DNA from: Flavonifractor sp. An92 | GTDB taxonomy: Bacteria; Bacillota; Clostridia; Oscillospirales; Oscillospiraceae | Direction: 5' to 3' | Assembly: GCF_002159175.1 (NCBI RefSeq) | Contig: NZ_NFGZ01000002.1 | Coordinates: forward strand, 62,001-126,000 | Length of the DNA: 64,000 bases | Shown here: positions 44,618 through 53,618 of the stretch, piece by piece | Numbering within the stretch: position 1 is the first letter of the stretch | How the letters are laid out: each line of letters begins with the position of its first letter | Position numbers and translations under genes: made by a program | The notes under the pieces: generated by a model | Databases searched by the model: none | Seen by the model: only the letters and a program-made list of their open reading frames with translations | Told to the model about the DNA's origin: nothing

Positions 44618-44668
44618 ATGAAGGTTTTATACGACGATCGGATTTCATATATGGGGAGGACACGCTGA
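44618..44668 (+). CDS. 16-residue leader peptide upstream of the NYN gene
   Basis: ATG at 44618 follows a strong GGGAGG site and opens a 16-codon frame (MKVLYDDRISYMGRTR) whose stop overlaps the next ATG as TGATG. Such an arrangement couples translation of the short frame to the downstream gene, since the second gene's own GGGGAGG site lies inside the short frame. The peptide need not have a function. It is too short for standard gene callers. Confidence 0.5.
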   Translation: MKVLYDDRISYMGRTR

Positions 44669-45573
44669 TGGAGCGGACGGAACTGCGCCTGGCCGTCCTC
44701 ATCGACGCCGACAACGCCCCCCGCTCGGCCATCAAGGACGTGATGGCTGAGATCGCCGTCCACGGCACCCCTACCATCAAGCGCATCTATGGCGACTGGA
44801 CCAGCCCCAATATGAGCACCTGGAAGCCCCTGCTGCTGGAAAACGCCATCAGCCCCGTGCAGCAGTACGCCTACACCACCGGCAAGAACGCCACCGACTC
44901 GGCCATGATCATCGACGCCATGGATATCCTCTACTCCGGCCGGGTGGACGGCTTCGTGCTGGTGAGCAGCGACAGCGACTTCACCCGCCTGGCCACCCGC
45001 CTGAGGGAGGCGGGTATGATGGTCTACGGCATGGGCGAGCGCAAGACCCCCGCCCCCTTCATCGTGGCCTGTGACAAGTTCATCTACATCGAGGTCATCC
45101 GGGCCGCCGGGGAGAAGGCCCGGGCCGCCGCCCGCGCCGCCGAGCAGCAGGAGAAGGCGGAAAAGGCCCGGCTGGAGCGGGAGAAGAAGGAGAAGGCGGA
45201 GGCCGCCGCCCGGGCCGAGGCCGAGAAGGCCGCCGAGGGGAAAAAGAACGCCCCCGAGCCCAAGAACCCCAAGCGCAGCGCCAAGAAGCAGGCCAAATCC
45301 TCCGAGCCGGAGGAGGAGCGGGTGCCCAGGGCGGTGGTGGAGCTGCTGGTCGACTCGGTGGAGAGCGTGGCCGACGAGGACGGCTACGCCCTCATGGGCG
45401 ATGTGGGCAACCTTCTGGTGAAGAAGCAGCCCGATTTCGACCCCCGCAACTTCGGCTTCTCCAAGCTCAGCCAGCTCTTTAAATCCCTGGAGCGCTTCGA
45501 GCTGGACATCCGCCCCACCAATCTGCCCCATGTGAAGCAGATGTATGTGCGGGACAAAGAGGAAAAGGCATAA
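44668..45573 (+). CDS. NYN (PIN-like) ribonuclease domain protein with OST-HTH/LOTUS C-terminus
   Basis: A 301-residue protein. Residues 1-150 form a NYN/LabA-type PIN-like domain with the acidic residues AVLIDADNAP, TDSAMIIDAMD and LVSSDSDFTRLATRLRE, which are expected to bind metal and cut RNA. Then comes a highly charged Ala/Glu/Lys coiled linker (about 150-212), and an OST-HTH/LOTUS domain (about 218-295) that binds RNA or proteins. It probably degrades a class of RNA. The gene starts one base inside a short upstream frame and ends at its own terminator. Confidence 0.9.
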   Translation: MERTELRLAVLIDADNAPRSAIKDVMAEIAVHGTPTIKRIYGDWTSPNMSTWKPLLLENAISPVQQYAYTTGKNATDSAMIIDAMDILYSGRVDGFVLVSSDSDFTRLATRLREAGMMVYGMGERKTPAPFIVACDKFIYIEVIRAAGEKARAAARAAEQQEKAEKARLEREKKEKAEAAARAEAEKAAEGKKNAPEPKNPKRSAKKQAKSSEPEEERVPRAVVELLVDSVESVADEDGYALMGDVGNLLVKKQPDFDPRNFGFSKLSQLFKSLERFELDIRPTNLPHVKQMYVRDKEEKA

Positions 45574-45576
45574 ATT

Positions 45577-45617
45577 GGCTCCGCCGGAGGAAGCTCCTTC
45601 CACCGGCGGAGTTTTCT
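45577..45617 (+). terminator. Terminator after the NYN gene
   Basis: CTCCGCCGG (45579-45587) pairs with CCGGCGGAG (45603-45611) across a 15-base loop, followed by TTTTCTCTT. The T-run abuts the next promoter. Confidence 0.8.
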
Positions 45618-45618
45618 C

Positions 45619-45666
45619 TTGACTTCACGACTAGACAATTGTAAAATAACTATAACGACAAATGTC
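45619..45666 (+). promoter_or_regulatory. Promoter with two BlaI/MecI-type operators
   Basis: TTGACT (45619-45624) and TAAAAT (45642-45647) are 17 bases apart. GACAATTGTA (45634-45643) and GACAAATGTC (45657-45666) match the ACA-N2-TGT core of BlaI/MecI operators; one overlaps the -10 region and the other lies near +5. The adjacent BlaI-like repressor should bind both. Confidence 0.82.
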
Positions 45667-45687
45667 TAATGAAAGGATGGGAACGCG

Positions 45688-46068
45688 ATGCGGAAACTGG
45701 AACGCCTGCCCGACGCCGAGCTGGAGGTCATGCAGGCCCTGTGGCAGCTGGAGCCCTACCCCGTCACCTCCGCCCAGCTAATGGAGAAGCTCTCCGGGCG
45801 GCACTGGCGGCTGCCCACGCTCTTGAAACTCCTCTCCCGCCTGGAAGAGCGGGGCTTTGTGGCCAATGAGAAGGAGGGACGAAACAACCGCTACCGCCCC
45901 CTGGTGGACGAGCGGGAGTACCTGGCCGCCGAGAGCGGGCGGTTCTTCCAAAAACTCCACGGCGGCTCCTTGCCCAGTCTGGTGGCCGCGCTGATGGAGA
46001 GCCGCGCCATCACCTCGGACGACGTGGCCGAGCTGGAGGCCATCCTGAAAGGGGGGAAGAGGCCGTGA
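45688..46068 (+). CDS. BlaI/MecI/CopY-family repressor
   Basis: A 126-residue winged-helix repressor with the family pattern RLPDAELEVMQALWQLEP at the start, PTLLKLLSRLEERGFVANEKEGRNNRYRPLVDEREYL in the wing region, and a C-terminal dimer helix. Repressors of this family are cut by a partner metalloprotease when it senses a signal. The gene overlaps that partner by four bases (GTGA), and two operators lie upstream, so autoregulation is clear. Confidence 0.92.
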   Translation: MRKLERLPDAELEVMQALWQLEPYPVTSAQLMEKLSGRHWRLPTLLKLLSRLEERGFVANEKEGRNNRYRPLVDEREYLAAESGRFFQKLHGGSLPSLVAALMESRAITSDDVAELEAILKGGKRP

Positions 46069-47807
46069 CCGTCCTGTTTTCCCACTGGGCTGAGGTCTCT
46101 CTGGGCACCGGCGCGGTGATTTTGCTGCTGTTTCTGCTGCGCCCCCTGCTGGAGCGGGCCTGCCCCGCCCGGTGGCGGTGCTGGGTGTGGCTCATCCTGG
46201 CCGCCCGGCTGGTCTTGCCCTGGAGTCTGAGCGGACCCTGGTCCCCCTTCCAGCTCTTTCTCCCCGTGGATTCCGAGCGCCCCACCCCCACGGCGGCGGT
46301 GGAGAGCAGCGCGGAGATGACGATTCAAAACGACGGGATGGTGCAGTATTTCGAGGCGGACACCATCCAGCCCGGCACCGCCGACACCGAGCTCATGGAC
46401 CAGGAGTGGGCGGTGGTCCTGGATGGGGAAGTGACGCCCGGACGCGGCGGGGAACTGCCCGCAGAGGCCCTCCTTCTCCTGCTGTGGGGGCTGGGGGCTG
46501 TGACCATGGCGGGGGTCCACACCGTGGCCTATGTCCGCTTTGCCCGGCGGGTGCGGCGGTGGAGCCGCCCGGCGGGGACCTATGAGGGCCTCCCCGTGGC
46601 GGAGTGTCTGGCGGTGGAGACCCCGCTGCTGCTGGGGTTCCTCCATCCCACCATCGTCCTGCCCCGGGGCATGGAGGGGGAGGACCGGGACTTCGCCCTC
46701 CTCCACGAGTACACCCACTTCCGCCGGAGCGACCTGTGGCGCAAGCTCCTCCTGCTGGCCGCCAACGCCCTGCACTGGTGGAACCCGGCGGCCTGGCTCC
46801 TCCGCCAGGCGGGGGAGCGGGACATCGAGATGGCCTGCGACGAGGCGGTGCTGGAGGGAAAGGACCTGGAGTACCGGCAGCGGTACGGGCAGGCCCTCCT
46901 CCACACCATCACCGGCTCCATGGGGGCGGCGGGGGCCATGACCACCGGCTTTGCCCTGGGGATGAGCGGGCTCAAAAAGCGCTTCGCCGCCCTGGTGGAG
47001 GAGCGCCGCCGCCCCTTCGGCCGGAGCAGCCTGGCTCTGGCGCTGTGCCTGGCGCTGCTGGGGGGCACGCTGGTCTCCTGTTCCGAGGAAGCGCCCGGCG
47101 CGGTGGAGAGCTTGCAGCCCACCGCCAGCGTCCAGCTCTGGGAGGAGCCCCCCGCTCCCAGTGCCACCCCGGAAGCGGATATTTGGACCGGCCAGATCGG
47201 CTATCTCCTCCAGGGGTATGACCTGGAGGAGCGGACCATCGAGGTGTTTCCGGTAGAGACCAGTGGGTCGGGTCTTCTGAGCGCTCGGCTCCCGGAGGAC
47301 GCCGTGGGGGAGAAGCTGACCCTGGCCGAGGAGGTAGAGCTCCGGTGGGAGGGAAGCGGCGGTTTGGCCGACTTCCTGGCCTGGCCGGCGGTGAGCGGGG
47401 AGTCCTGGGTCCTCTTCTGCGACTGGAACAAAGGGGGCGCGGTGAGCGGCTTGGCCTGGGTCCCCTGTCAGGGTAGCAGCTGGACCGGCGTGACCTGGGC
47501 CCGCTGCGGCACCTGGGACGGAGAGGCACAGACCTTCCAGTTCTATCCTCTGACAGTGGACCCGGATGCCCGGACCTGGAAAGAGAGGGAAGAGGGGCCC
47601 TGGATGTTCTCCTTGAGTTCCAAGGCCCAACTGCCTCCCATCTCCCTGCCCGCCAACGGCACAGAGCTGGACCGGGAGACCTATCTCCAGAACGTCTTTC
47701 GGGCTGAGCCGCTGGAAAACTCGGAGGGGGACTGCCTCCTGCGTATGACGGTGGTGGACGGCGCCATCGTGGAGGCCCAGTGGCTGACCCCCTATCAGGC
47801 GGGATAA
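46065..47807 (+). CDS. BlaR1-like M56-family membrane metallopeptidase
   Basis: A 580-residue protein with four N-terminal-half membrane helices and the zinc protease motif LLHEYTHFRRSDLWRK, followed by ALHWWNPAAWLLR and DIEMACDEAVL, as in BlaR1/MecR1. After the last helix (about 320-340) comes a 230-residue outer domain. I see no penicillin-binding SxxK sensor, so the signal is probably not a beta-lactam. It should cleave the BlaI-like repressor encoded just upstream. The start is GTG at 46065, overlapping the previous stop. Targets beyond its own operon are not visible. Confidence 0.88.
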   Translation: MTVLFSHWAEVSLGTGAVILLLFLLRPLLERACPARWRCWVWLILAARLVLPWSLSGPWSPFQLFLPVDSERPTPTAAVESSAEMTIQNDGMVQYFEADTIQPGTADTELMDQEWAVVLDGEVTPGRGGELPAEALLLLLWGLGAVTMAGVHTVAYVRFARRVRRWSRPAGTYEGLPVAECLAVETPLLLGFLHPTIVLPRGMEGEDRDFALLHEYTHFRRSDLWRKLLLLAANALHWWNPAAWLLRQAGERDIEMACDEAVLEGKDLEYRQRYGQALLHTITGSMGAAGAMTTGFALGMSGLKKRFAALVEERRRPFGRSSLALALCLALLGGTLVSCSEEAPGAVESLQPTASVQLWEEPPAPSATPEADIWTGQIGYLLQGYDLEERTIEVFPVETSGSGLLSARLPEDAVGEKLTLAEEVELRWEGSGGLADFLAWPAVSGESWVLFCDWNKGGAVSGLAWVPCQGSSWTGVTWARCGTWDGEAQTFQFYPLTVDPDARTWKEREEGPWMFSLSSKAQLPPISLPANGTELDRETYLQNVFRAEPLENSEGDCLLRMTVVDGAIVEAQWLTPYQAG

Positions 47808-47819
47808 TGCGTGCGGCGA

Positions 47820-47863
47820 AGGGCCGCGGACCGGAGTTTCCGGCCCGCGGCCCTGTTGTTTTT
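47820..47863 (+). terminator. Terminator after the BlaR1-like gene
   Basis: AGGGCCGCGG (47820-47829) pairs with CCGCGGCCCT (47845-47854), with further CCGG pairing inside, followed by GTTGTTTTT. Confidence 0.85.
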
Positions 47864-47996
47864 CCCGGCGGAGCGGTGGGAAATTTACAAATAGGGCATA
47901 CCAATCAGGGCGGGAGTATGCTAAAATAAAAAGGATTCCATCAACCGAACGACGGCGGACCGTCCACCCGACGGTCCCCGCCCGAGGAGGCCTTCC

Positions 47997-49376
47997 ATGA
48001 GAGTGACCAAGCTCCTGCGCGCCGCCGTACTGGCCGCGGCGCTGCTGTGTACCACCGGCTGCTCCGCCTTTCTGGCGGAGGAGGATCTCTATCAGCTGCC
48101 GGAGATGCCCAAGGATTACCAGGACCTGACCAGCCAGACCCAGGCCGTCATCGACCAGGGCGCCGAGTACAGCGCCCCCCTCACCGGGGAGAACATCCAG
48201 AACATCCAGCTCCAGGACCTGGACGGCGACGGCGAGTCGGAGTCCGCCCTGGCCTTTTTCCGCATGGGCGGGGAGGAAAAACCCCTGAAAATCTATATTT
48301 ACCGCCAGCATGAGGACTCCTATGAGCTCCAGTCGGTCATCGAGGGCGCGGGGACCAACATCCACAGCGTCTCCTATGTCAACCTGGACGACGACCCGGA
48401 CAAGGAGATCGTGGTCAGCTGGCAGATCAGCGAAAAGGTCTACCTCCTGGCCGCCTACTCCGTGGCCCCTGACCAGGTGGTGGAGCTGTTCAGCACCGAC
48501 TACACCAGCTACCAGATCATGGACATGGACCAGAACGGCGATCAGGAGATCGTGGTCCTCAAGGCCGCCACCGAGGGCGGCGGCGATATGGAGCTGTACA
48601 ACTTCAACGGCGGCATGATGCAGATGCAGTCCTCCGCGCCCCTCTCCGCCGGGATCACCGATGTGGCCGAAGGGGAGCTGCGCCGGGGCTATCTGAAGGG
48701 GCTGGTGCCCGCCCTCTTCCTCACCTGCGCCTATGGCGAGACGGGCAACAGCAGCATCACCGACATCTTCGCCTGGGATACGGCCACCCAGACCCTCTCC
48801 AACGTGACGCTGGACAAGGAACAGGGCTTCAGCGCCTCCACCTGGGGCTATTACTCCGTGGTGGGCCCCACCGACATCGACAAGGACTCCATTATGGAGA
48901 TCCCCATCTCCACCGCCATCCAAGAGTACCGGCAGACCAGCTCCGCCTCCAATTTCTGGATCAACCGCTGGTATAAGTACGACATCAAAGGCACCGCCTG
49001 GCCGGTGTTCACCACCTATTACAACAACCAGGACGGGTGGTATCTCATCCTCCCGGATCACTGGCTGGGCAACATCACCCTCTCCCGCAACGACGCCGCC
49101 GGCGGCGGGGAGCGGGCGGTGGTCTTTTCCTACTGGGAGGGGGACAACAGCGTGGAGCCCATCCCCTTCCTCACCATCTACCGCCTGAGCGGCAGCAACC
49201 GGGAGACCCGGGCCAAGCTCCCCGGCCGGTTCCTGCTGGGCGACAGCGGAGAGGATGAGCCCAGCATCCTCTACGCCGCCAAATTTGAGGAGAACAGCTG
49301 GGACTGCGGCCTGGATGAGGAGAGCCTGAAGGAGTCCTTCCAGGTCATCCGCGCCGATTGGGACGGCCTGAGCTGA
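47997..49376 (+). CDS. Lipoprotein with FG-GAP/VCBS-like calcium loops
   Basis: A 459-residue lipoprotein with lipobox TTGC (Cys at about 22). Repeated acidic loops, LQDLDGDGESESALAFF, VNLDDDPDKEIVVSW and MDMDQNGDQEIVVLK, resemble calcium-binding FG-GAP/VCBS blades, suggesting a partial beta-propeller on the cell surface. The function is unknown. It directly precedes a two-component system (23 bases to the regulator gene), so it may be an accessory sensor or simply share a transcript. The start follows GAGGAGG. Confidence 0.8.
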   Translation: MRVTKLLRAAVLAAALLCTTGCSAFLAEEDLYQLPEMPKDYQDLTSQTQAVIDQGAEYSAPLTGENIQNIQLQDLDGDGESESALAFFRMGGEEKPLKIYIYRQHEDSYELQSVIEGAGTNIHSVSYVNLDDDPDKEIVVSWQISEKVYLLAAYSVAPDQVVELFSTDYTSYQIMDMDQNGDQEIVVLKAATEGGGDMELYNFNGGMMQMQSSAPLSAGITDVAEGELRRGYLKGLVPALFLTCAYGETGNSSITDIFAWDTATQTLSNVTLDKEQGFSASTWGYYSVVGPTDIDKDSIMEIPISTAIQEYRQTSSASNFWINRWYKYDIKGTAWPVFTTYYNNQDGWYLILPDHWLGNITLSRNDAAGGGERAVVFSYWEGDNSVEPIPFLTIYRLSGSNRETRAKLPGRFLLGDSGEDEPSILYAAKFEENSWDCGLDEESLKESFQVIRADWDGLS

Positions 49377-49398
49377 TCCCGGAGTAAAGGAGTTTACT

Positions 49399-50085
49399 AT
49401 GAAAAAGGTTTTGGTATTGGAGGACGAGTCCAATATTCGCAGCTTTGTAGTCATCAATCTGAAGCGGGCCGGCTACGAGACCATCGAGGCCGGCACCGGC
49501 GAGGAGGCCCTGGAGGAGCTCAAGCGCAACCCCGACATCAAGGTCGCCCTGCTGGATATCATGCTCCCCGGCATCGACGGCTTCGAGGTCTGCCGCCGCA
49601 TCCGGGCCAGCAACAGCCAGATCGGCATCATCATGCTCACCGCCCGCACCCAGGAGATGGACAAGGTCACCGGCCTGATGACCGGCGCCGACGATTACGT
49701 CACGAAACCCTTCTCCCCGGCTGAGCTCACCGCCCGGGTGGACGCCCTCTACCGCCGCACCGGCGGCGCCGTCGCCGAGAACGCCGACGAGATCAACCAG
49801 CCGCCCTTCCTCCTCAACACCCGCAACCGCACCCTGGAGAAGAACGGCCAGCGCATCAAACTCACCCAGGTGGAGTACGCCATCATCAAGCTCTTTATGG
49901 ACAACCCCGGCAAGGCCCTCTCCCGGGAGGACATCCTGGACACCGTGTGGGGAAGGGACTACTTCGGTGAGCTCAAGATCGTGGACGTGAACATCCGCCG
50001 CCTGCGCATCAAGATCGAGGACGACCCCACCAACCCCACCTATATCAACACCGTGTGGGGCTACGGGTACAAGTGGGGCGCATGA
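49399..50085 (+). CDS. OmpR/PhoB-type response regulator
   Basis: A 228-residue regulator with a receiver domain (residues 1-120; acidic pocket LEDESN, phospho-acceptor Asp in VALLDIMLPGID, and Lys in YVTKPFSP) and a winged-helix DNA-binding domain (about 130-228, ending YINTVWGYGYKWGA). It is phosphorylated by the kinase encoded 34 bases downstream. Target genes are not evident from sequence. Confidence 0.94.
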   Translation: MKKVLVLEDESNIRSFVVINLKRAGYETIEAGTGEEALEELKRNPDIKVALLDIMLPGIDGFEVCRRIRASNSQIGIIMLTARTQEMDKVTGLMTGADDYVTKPFSPAELTARVDALYRRTGGAVAENADEINQPPFLLNTRNRTLEKNGQRIKLTQVEYAIIKLFMDNPGKALSREDILDTVWGRDYFGELKIVDVNIRRLRIKIEDDPTNPTYINTVWGYGYKWGA

Positions 50086-50119
50086 CGGGCTCCTATCAAC
50101 GCTTCAGGGTGGTGCATCC

Positions 50120-51544
50120 ATGAGAAAATTGAAGGGCATCCGCAAACGCTGGATCGTGAACAGCCTGAGCTCCGCCCTGCTCATCGTGCTGCTGGCCGTG
50201 GCCACCTTCTCGGTGTCCATGGTGAGCTACTACTACAAGAGCATGAGCAACAAGCTCCAGGAAAAGGCCAGCTCCGCCGTCAGCTTCTTCAGCAGCTACA
50301 AGACCGAGGAGGCTTTCTACCAGAACGCCTACACCTATATCAACTACCAGTTCCAGGAGAAGGACAAGCTGGACTTCCAGCTGGTGGACACCGACGGCAC
50401 CGTGCGCTTCTCCAGCTTCTTTGAGTCCTCCGGCTACGCGCCGAGTACCCCCGATATCGACTGCGCCCTGGGGAACAATGAGACCGAAAAGCCCATGATG
50501 AAGGTCTGGACCGGCTCCGACCCCAACACCGGCGAGCACATCATGGCCGTCTCCTGCCCCCTGATGGTGGACGGCGAGGTGGCCTGCGTCATCCGCCTGG
50601 TCACCTCCCTCAACCGGGTGGACCGGCAGATCATCTTCATCATCGGCGCGGCCCTGCTGGTGGGGCTGGTGATCGTGGCCATCATCTACGTCTCCAACCT
50701 CTACTTCCTGCGCTCCATCGTGGACCCGGTCACTGAGGTCACCGGAACCGCCGAGCGTATCGCCGCCGGCAGCTACGGCGTGCAGATGGAGAAAAAATTC
50801 GACGACGAGATCGGCGACCTTATCGACGCCATCAACGACATGTCCCAAAAGATCAAGCAGGCCGAGCAGATGAAAAATGAGTTCATCTCCTCGGTCTCCC
50901 ACGAGCTGCGCACCCCCCTCACCGCCATCAACGGCTGGGCGGAGACCATCATGCGGGGCGAGGTGCGCAACGCCGCCGACGTGAAGAAGGGCATGGGCAT
51001 CATCGTCAGCGAGGCCCGGCGCCTGACCAACATGGTGGAAGAACTGCTGGAGTTCTCCCGCATCCAGGACGGCCGCTTCACCCTGTCCATCGAGCCGGTG
51101 GACATCAAGGCCGAGCTGGAGGACGCGGTGTACACTTATCGGGAGTTCTTCCGCAAGGAGGGCATCGAGCTGACCTACACCGACTGCGAGGAGGAGTTCC
51201 CCCTGATGAACGCCGACCCCGAGCGGCTGCGGCAGGTCTTTTGCAACCTCCTGGACAACGCCTCCAAGCACGGCGGCTCCGGCAAGCGCATCGACACCGC
51301 CATCGCCCCTGGCGAGGAGAACACCGTGGTCATCACCATCCGGGACTACGGCCCCGGCATCCCCGAGGAGGAGCTCCCCCACGTCAAGACCAAGTTCTAC
51401 AAGGGCAGCTCCAAGGCCCGGGGCTCCGGCATCGGCCTGGCCGTGTGCGAGGAGATCGTCACCCGCCACCAGGGCACTCTGGACATCGGCAACGCCCCCG
51501 GCGGCGGCTGCCTGGTGACCATCCACTTCCCGATTGGAACGTAA
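50120..51544 (+). CDS. Sensor histidine kinase with HAMP domain
   Basis: A 474-residue membrane kinase: two membrane helices (about 13-35 and 170-195) flank an extracytoplasmic sensor domain, then HAMP (SIVDPVTEVTGTAERIAAGSYG), the phospho-acceptor His in SSVSHELRTPLTAINGWAE, and the ATPase core with N box NLLDNASKHG, and glycine boxes DYGPGIPEEELP and GSGIGLAVCEEI. It is VicK/PhoR-like in layout. It is paired with the upstream regulator. The stimulus is unknown. Confidence 0.94.
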   Translation: MRKLKGIRKRWIVNSLSSALLIVLLAVATFSVSMVSYYYKSMSNKLQEKASSAVSFFSSYKTEEAFYQNAYTYINYQFQEKDKLDFQLVDTDGTVRFSSFFESSGYAPSTPDIDCALGNNETEKPMMKVWTGSDPNTGEHIMAVSCPLMVDGEVACVIRLVTSLNRVDRQIIFIIGAALLVGLVIVAIIYVSNLYFLRSIVDPVTEVTGTAERIAAGSYGVQMEKKFDDEIGDLIDAINDMSQKIKQAEQMKNEFISSVSHELRTPLTAINGWAETIMRGEVRNAADVKKGMGIIVSEARRLTNMVEELLEFSRIQDGRFTLSIEPVDIKAELEDAVYTYREFFRKEGIELTYTDCEEEFPLMNADPERLRQVFCNLLDNASKHGGSGKRIDTAIAPGEENTVVITIRDYGPGIPEEELPHVKTKFYKGSSKARGSGIGLAVCEEIVTRHQGTLDIGNAPGGGCLVTIHFPIGT

Positions 51545-51558
51545 GTTCGATTTTCCTC

Positions 51559-51587
51559 TTGCCAGAGGGCGGAAAATTTGATACCAT
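51559..51587 (+). promoter_or_regulatory. Promoter upstream of the DUF1385 gene
   Basis: TTGCCA (51559-51564) and TACCAT (51582-51587) are 17 bases apart, about 50 bases before the ATG. It would drive DUF1385 and prmC. Confidence 0.55.
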
Positions 51588-51635
51588 AGGGGCGGCGGAT
51601 CAACCGTTCACCCCCGTAAGATGTAAGGAGATACT

Positions 51636-52616
51636 ATGTCAGAAGAAAAGCAGCGCGCCTGTCCCGCCTACAAGACCATGATCGGCGGACAGGCGCTCAT
51701 CGAGGGCATCATGATGCTGGGGCCCGAAAAGAAGGCCGTGGTGGTCCGACGCCCCGACGGCGGGCTGGAGGAGCAGGTGGAAAACCGCATCCTCATCAAG
51801 GACCGCCACCCCATTTTTGGCGTGCCCTTTATCCGGGGCATCTTCAACTTCGGCTCCTCCCTGGCCAACGGCGTGAAGGCCCTCATGTTCTCGGCCGAGT
51901 TCTACCCGGAGGACGAGGAGGCCGACGAGGAGCCCTCCAAGTTCGAACAGTGGCTGGAGAAGCGCCTGGGCAGCGAGAAGCTCTACTCTTTGGTGGTCAC
52001 CCTGGCCATGGTGCTGGGCCTGGCCTTCTCCATCGGCCTCTTTATCCTGCTGCCCACCGCCGTGGTGGGCGGCATCGCCTGGCTCACCAACGGCATGCCC
52101 ATGTGGTTGCGCAACCTCCTGGAGGGCGTGGTGCGCATCATCATCTTTATGGGCTATCTGATGCTCTGCTCCAAGACCAAGGACATGCACCGGGTCTTTC
52201 AGTACCACGGCGCCGAGCACAAGACCATCTTCTGCTATGAGGCGGGGCTCCCCCTCACCGTGGAAAACGTGCGCAAGCAGCCCCGGCACCACCCCCGCTG
52301 CGGCACCAGCTTCCTATTCGTCGTGATTGTCATCTCCATCCTCATTTCCAGTGTGTTCTTCTCCTTTGTGGAGCTGACGAACGTCTTTGCCCGCATGCTG
52401 GCCCACCTGGTCCTGCTCCCCGTGGTGGTCAGCATCACCTATGAGATCAACCGCTGGATGGGGCGGCACGACAACTGGTTCAGCCGCCTCTTCACCGCGC
52501 CGGGCCTGTGGCTCCAGAACTGGACCACCTTCGAGCCCGATGACTCCATGATCGAGGTGGGTATCCGCTCCTTTGAGCTGGTGCTCCCCAGCGAAGCGGG
52601 CAAGGACGCCTGGTAA
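51636..52616 (+). CDS. DUF1385 membrane protein
   Basis: A 326-residue protein of the DUF1385 family with the opening IGGQALIEGIMMLGP, four or so membrane helices, and the conserved segment QYHGAEHKTIFCYEAGLPLTVENVRKQPRHHPRCGTSFL with many His and Cys residues. The gene commonly precedes prmC in Clostridia, as here (25 bases). The function is unknown; the His/Cys pattern suggests metal binding. Confidence 0.92.
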   Translation: MSEEKQRACPAYKTMIGGQALIEGIMMLGPEKKAVVVRRPDGGLEEQVENRILIKDRHPIFGVPFIRGIFNFGSSLANGVKALMFSAEFYPEDEEADEEPSKFEQWLEKRLGSEKLYSLVVTLAMVLGLAFSIGLFILLPTAVVGGIAWLTNGMPMWLRNLLEGVVRIIIFMGYLMLCSKTKDMHRVFQYHGAEHKTIFCYEAGLPLTVENVRKQPRHHPRCGTSFLFVVIVISILISSVFFSFVELTNVFARMLAHLVLLPVVVSITYEINRWMGRHDNWFSRLFTAPGLWLQNWTTFEPDDSMIEVGIRSFELVLPSEAGKDAW

Positions 52617-52641
52617 GAGAGAACGATAAGAGAGGGATCAT

Positions 52642-53505
52642 ATGGCGACCACATATAACAATCTGTATTTGGACGCCAGGAAGCGGCTCAAGCATGCCGG
52701 CATCGAGTCGGCCCAGCTGGAGGCCCGGGAGATCGTGTGCGCCGCGGCGGAGAAGAGCCGGGAGCAGTTCTACCGGGACCTGATGCTCTACGCCTCCGAC
52801 CCCGTGGAACAGCGGGTGCAGGAGCTGGTGGAGCGCCGTCTGGGCGGCGAGCCGGTGGCCTACCTGGTGGGGGAGTGGGAGTTCTACGGCCTGCCCCTGG
52901 AGGTGTCCCCGGCGGTGCTCATCCCCCGGATGGACACCGAGGTGCTGGCCGAGCAGGCCATCCTCCTGGCCCGTGCCGCCGGAGAGGGCGCCCGGGTGCT
53001 GGACCTGTGCTGCGGCAGCGGCTGCGTGGGCCTGGCCGTCGCGGCCAATGTGCCCGACTGCCGGGTGGTGCTGGCCGATGTGTCGGAGGACGCCATCCGC
53101 CTGTGCAAGCGCAACATCCGCCGCAACGACCTGAGCGCCCGCGTCACCTGTATCCACACCGACGCCATGCAGAAGCCCACCGCCGAGCTGTGGGACTTTG
53201 ACGTCATCGCCTGCAACCCGCCCTACATCCCCACCGGCGACATCGCCGGGCTGGAGGCCTCGGTACGGGATTACGAGCCCCACCTGGCCCTGGACGGCGG
53301 GCTGGACGGCCTGGACTTCTACCGCGCCATCGCCCAGAACTGGAAAAACGCCCTGTGCCTGGGCGGCACCCTCCTCTTTGAGGTGGGCATGGGCCAGGAC
53401 CGGGACGTGATGGGCCTGCTCAGCCGCAACGGCTACCGGGACGTGCGCAGCGTCCCCGATACCCAGGGCATCCAGCGGGTGGTGTGCGGCGTCGCCGGAG
53501 AATAA
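52642..53505 (+). CDS. prmC: Release factor glutamine N5-methyltransferase PrmC
   Basis: A 287-residue SAM-dependent enzyme that methylates the GGQ glutamine of peptide release factors. An N-terminal helical domain is followed by RMDTEVLAEQ, the SAM loop VLDLCCGSGCVGLAVAANV and the catalytic CNPPYIP motif. The usual prfA neighbour is not adjacent here. A short hairpin (AGTCCCAT/ATGGGACT, 53507-53524) follows and may act as a weak terminator. Confidence 0.95.
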   Translation: MATTYNNLYLDARKRLKHAGIESAQLEAREIVCAAAEKSREQFYRDLMLYASDPVEQRVQELVERRLGGEPVAYLVGEWEFYGLPLEVSPAVLIPRMDTEVLAEQAILLARAAGEGARVLDLCCGSGCVGLAVAANVPDCRVVLADVSEDAIRLCKRNIRRNDLSARVTCIHTDAMQKPTAELWDFDVIACNPPYIPTGDIAGLEASVRDYEPHLALDGGLDGLDFYRAIAQNWKNALCLGGTLLFEVGMGQDRDVMGLLSRNGYRDVRSVPDTQGIQRVVCGVAGE

Positions 53506-53618
53506 AAGTCCCATTTATGGGACTGCGTTTGTGGGATACTTAAGGTACCAAATCGGAAGGGACCCCCTCCGAAGTTCAGATACCGCCGGCGCACCCGGCT
53601 GGAAAGGATGATCGTACG

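Noticed and set aside
45891-49457. A 1188-codon minus-strand frame across the BlaI, BlaR1 and lipoprotein genes
   Set aside because: It covers three well-supported plus-strand genes plus promoter and terminator elements and has no recognisable domain.
53506-53618. LexA/SOS box upstream of recA
   Set aside because: I looked for GAAC-N4-GTTC or the clostridial CGAAC form and saw no convincing match, so no operator is reported.
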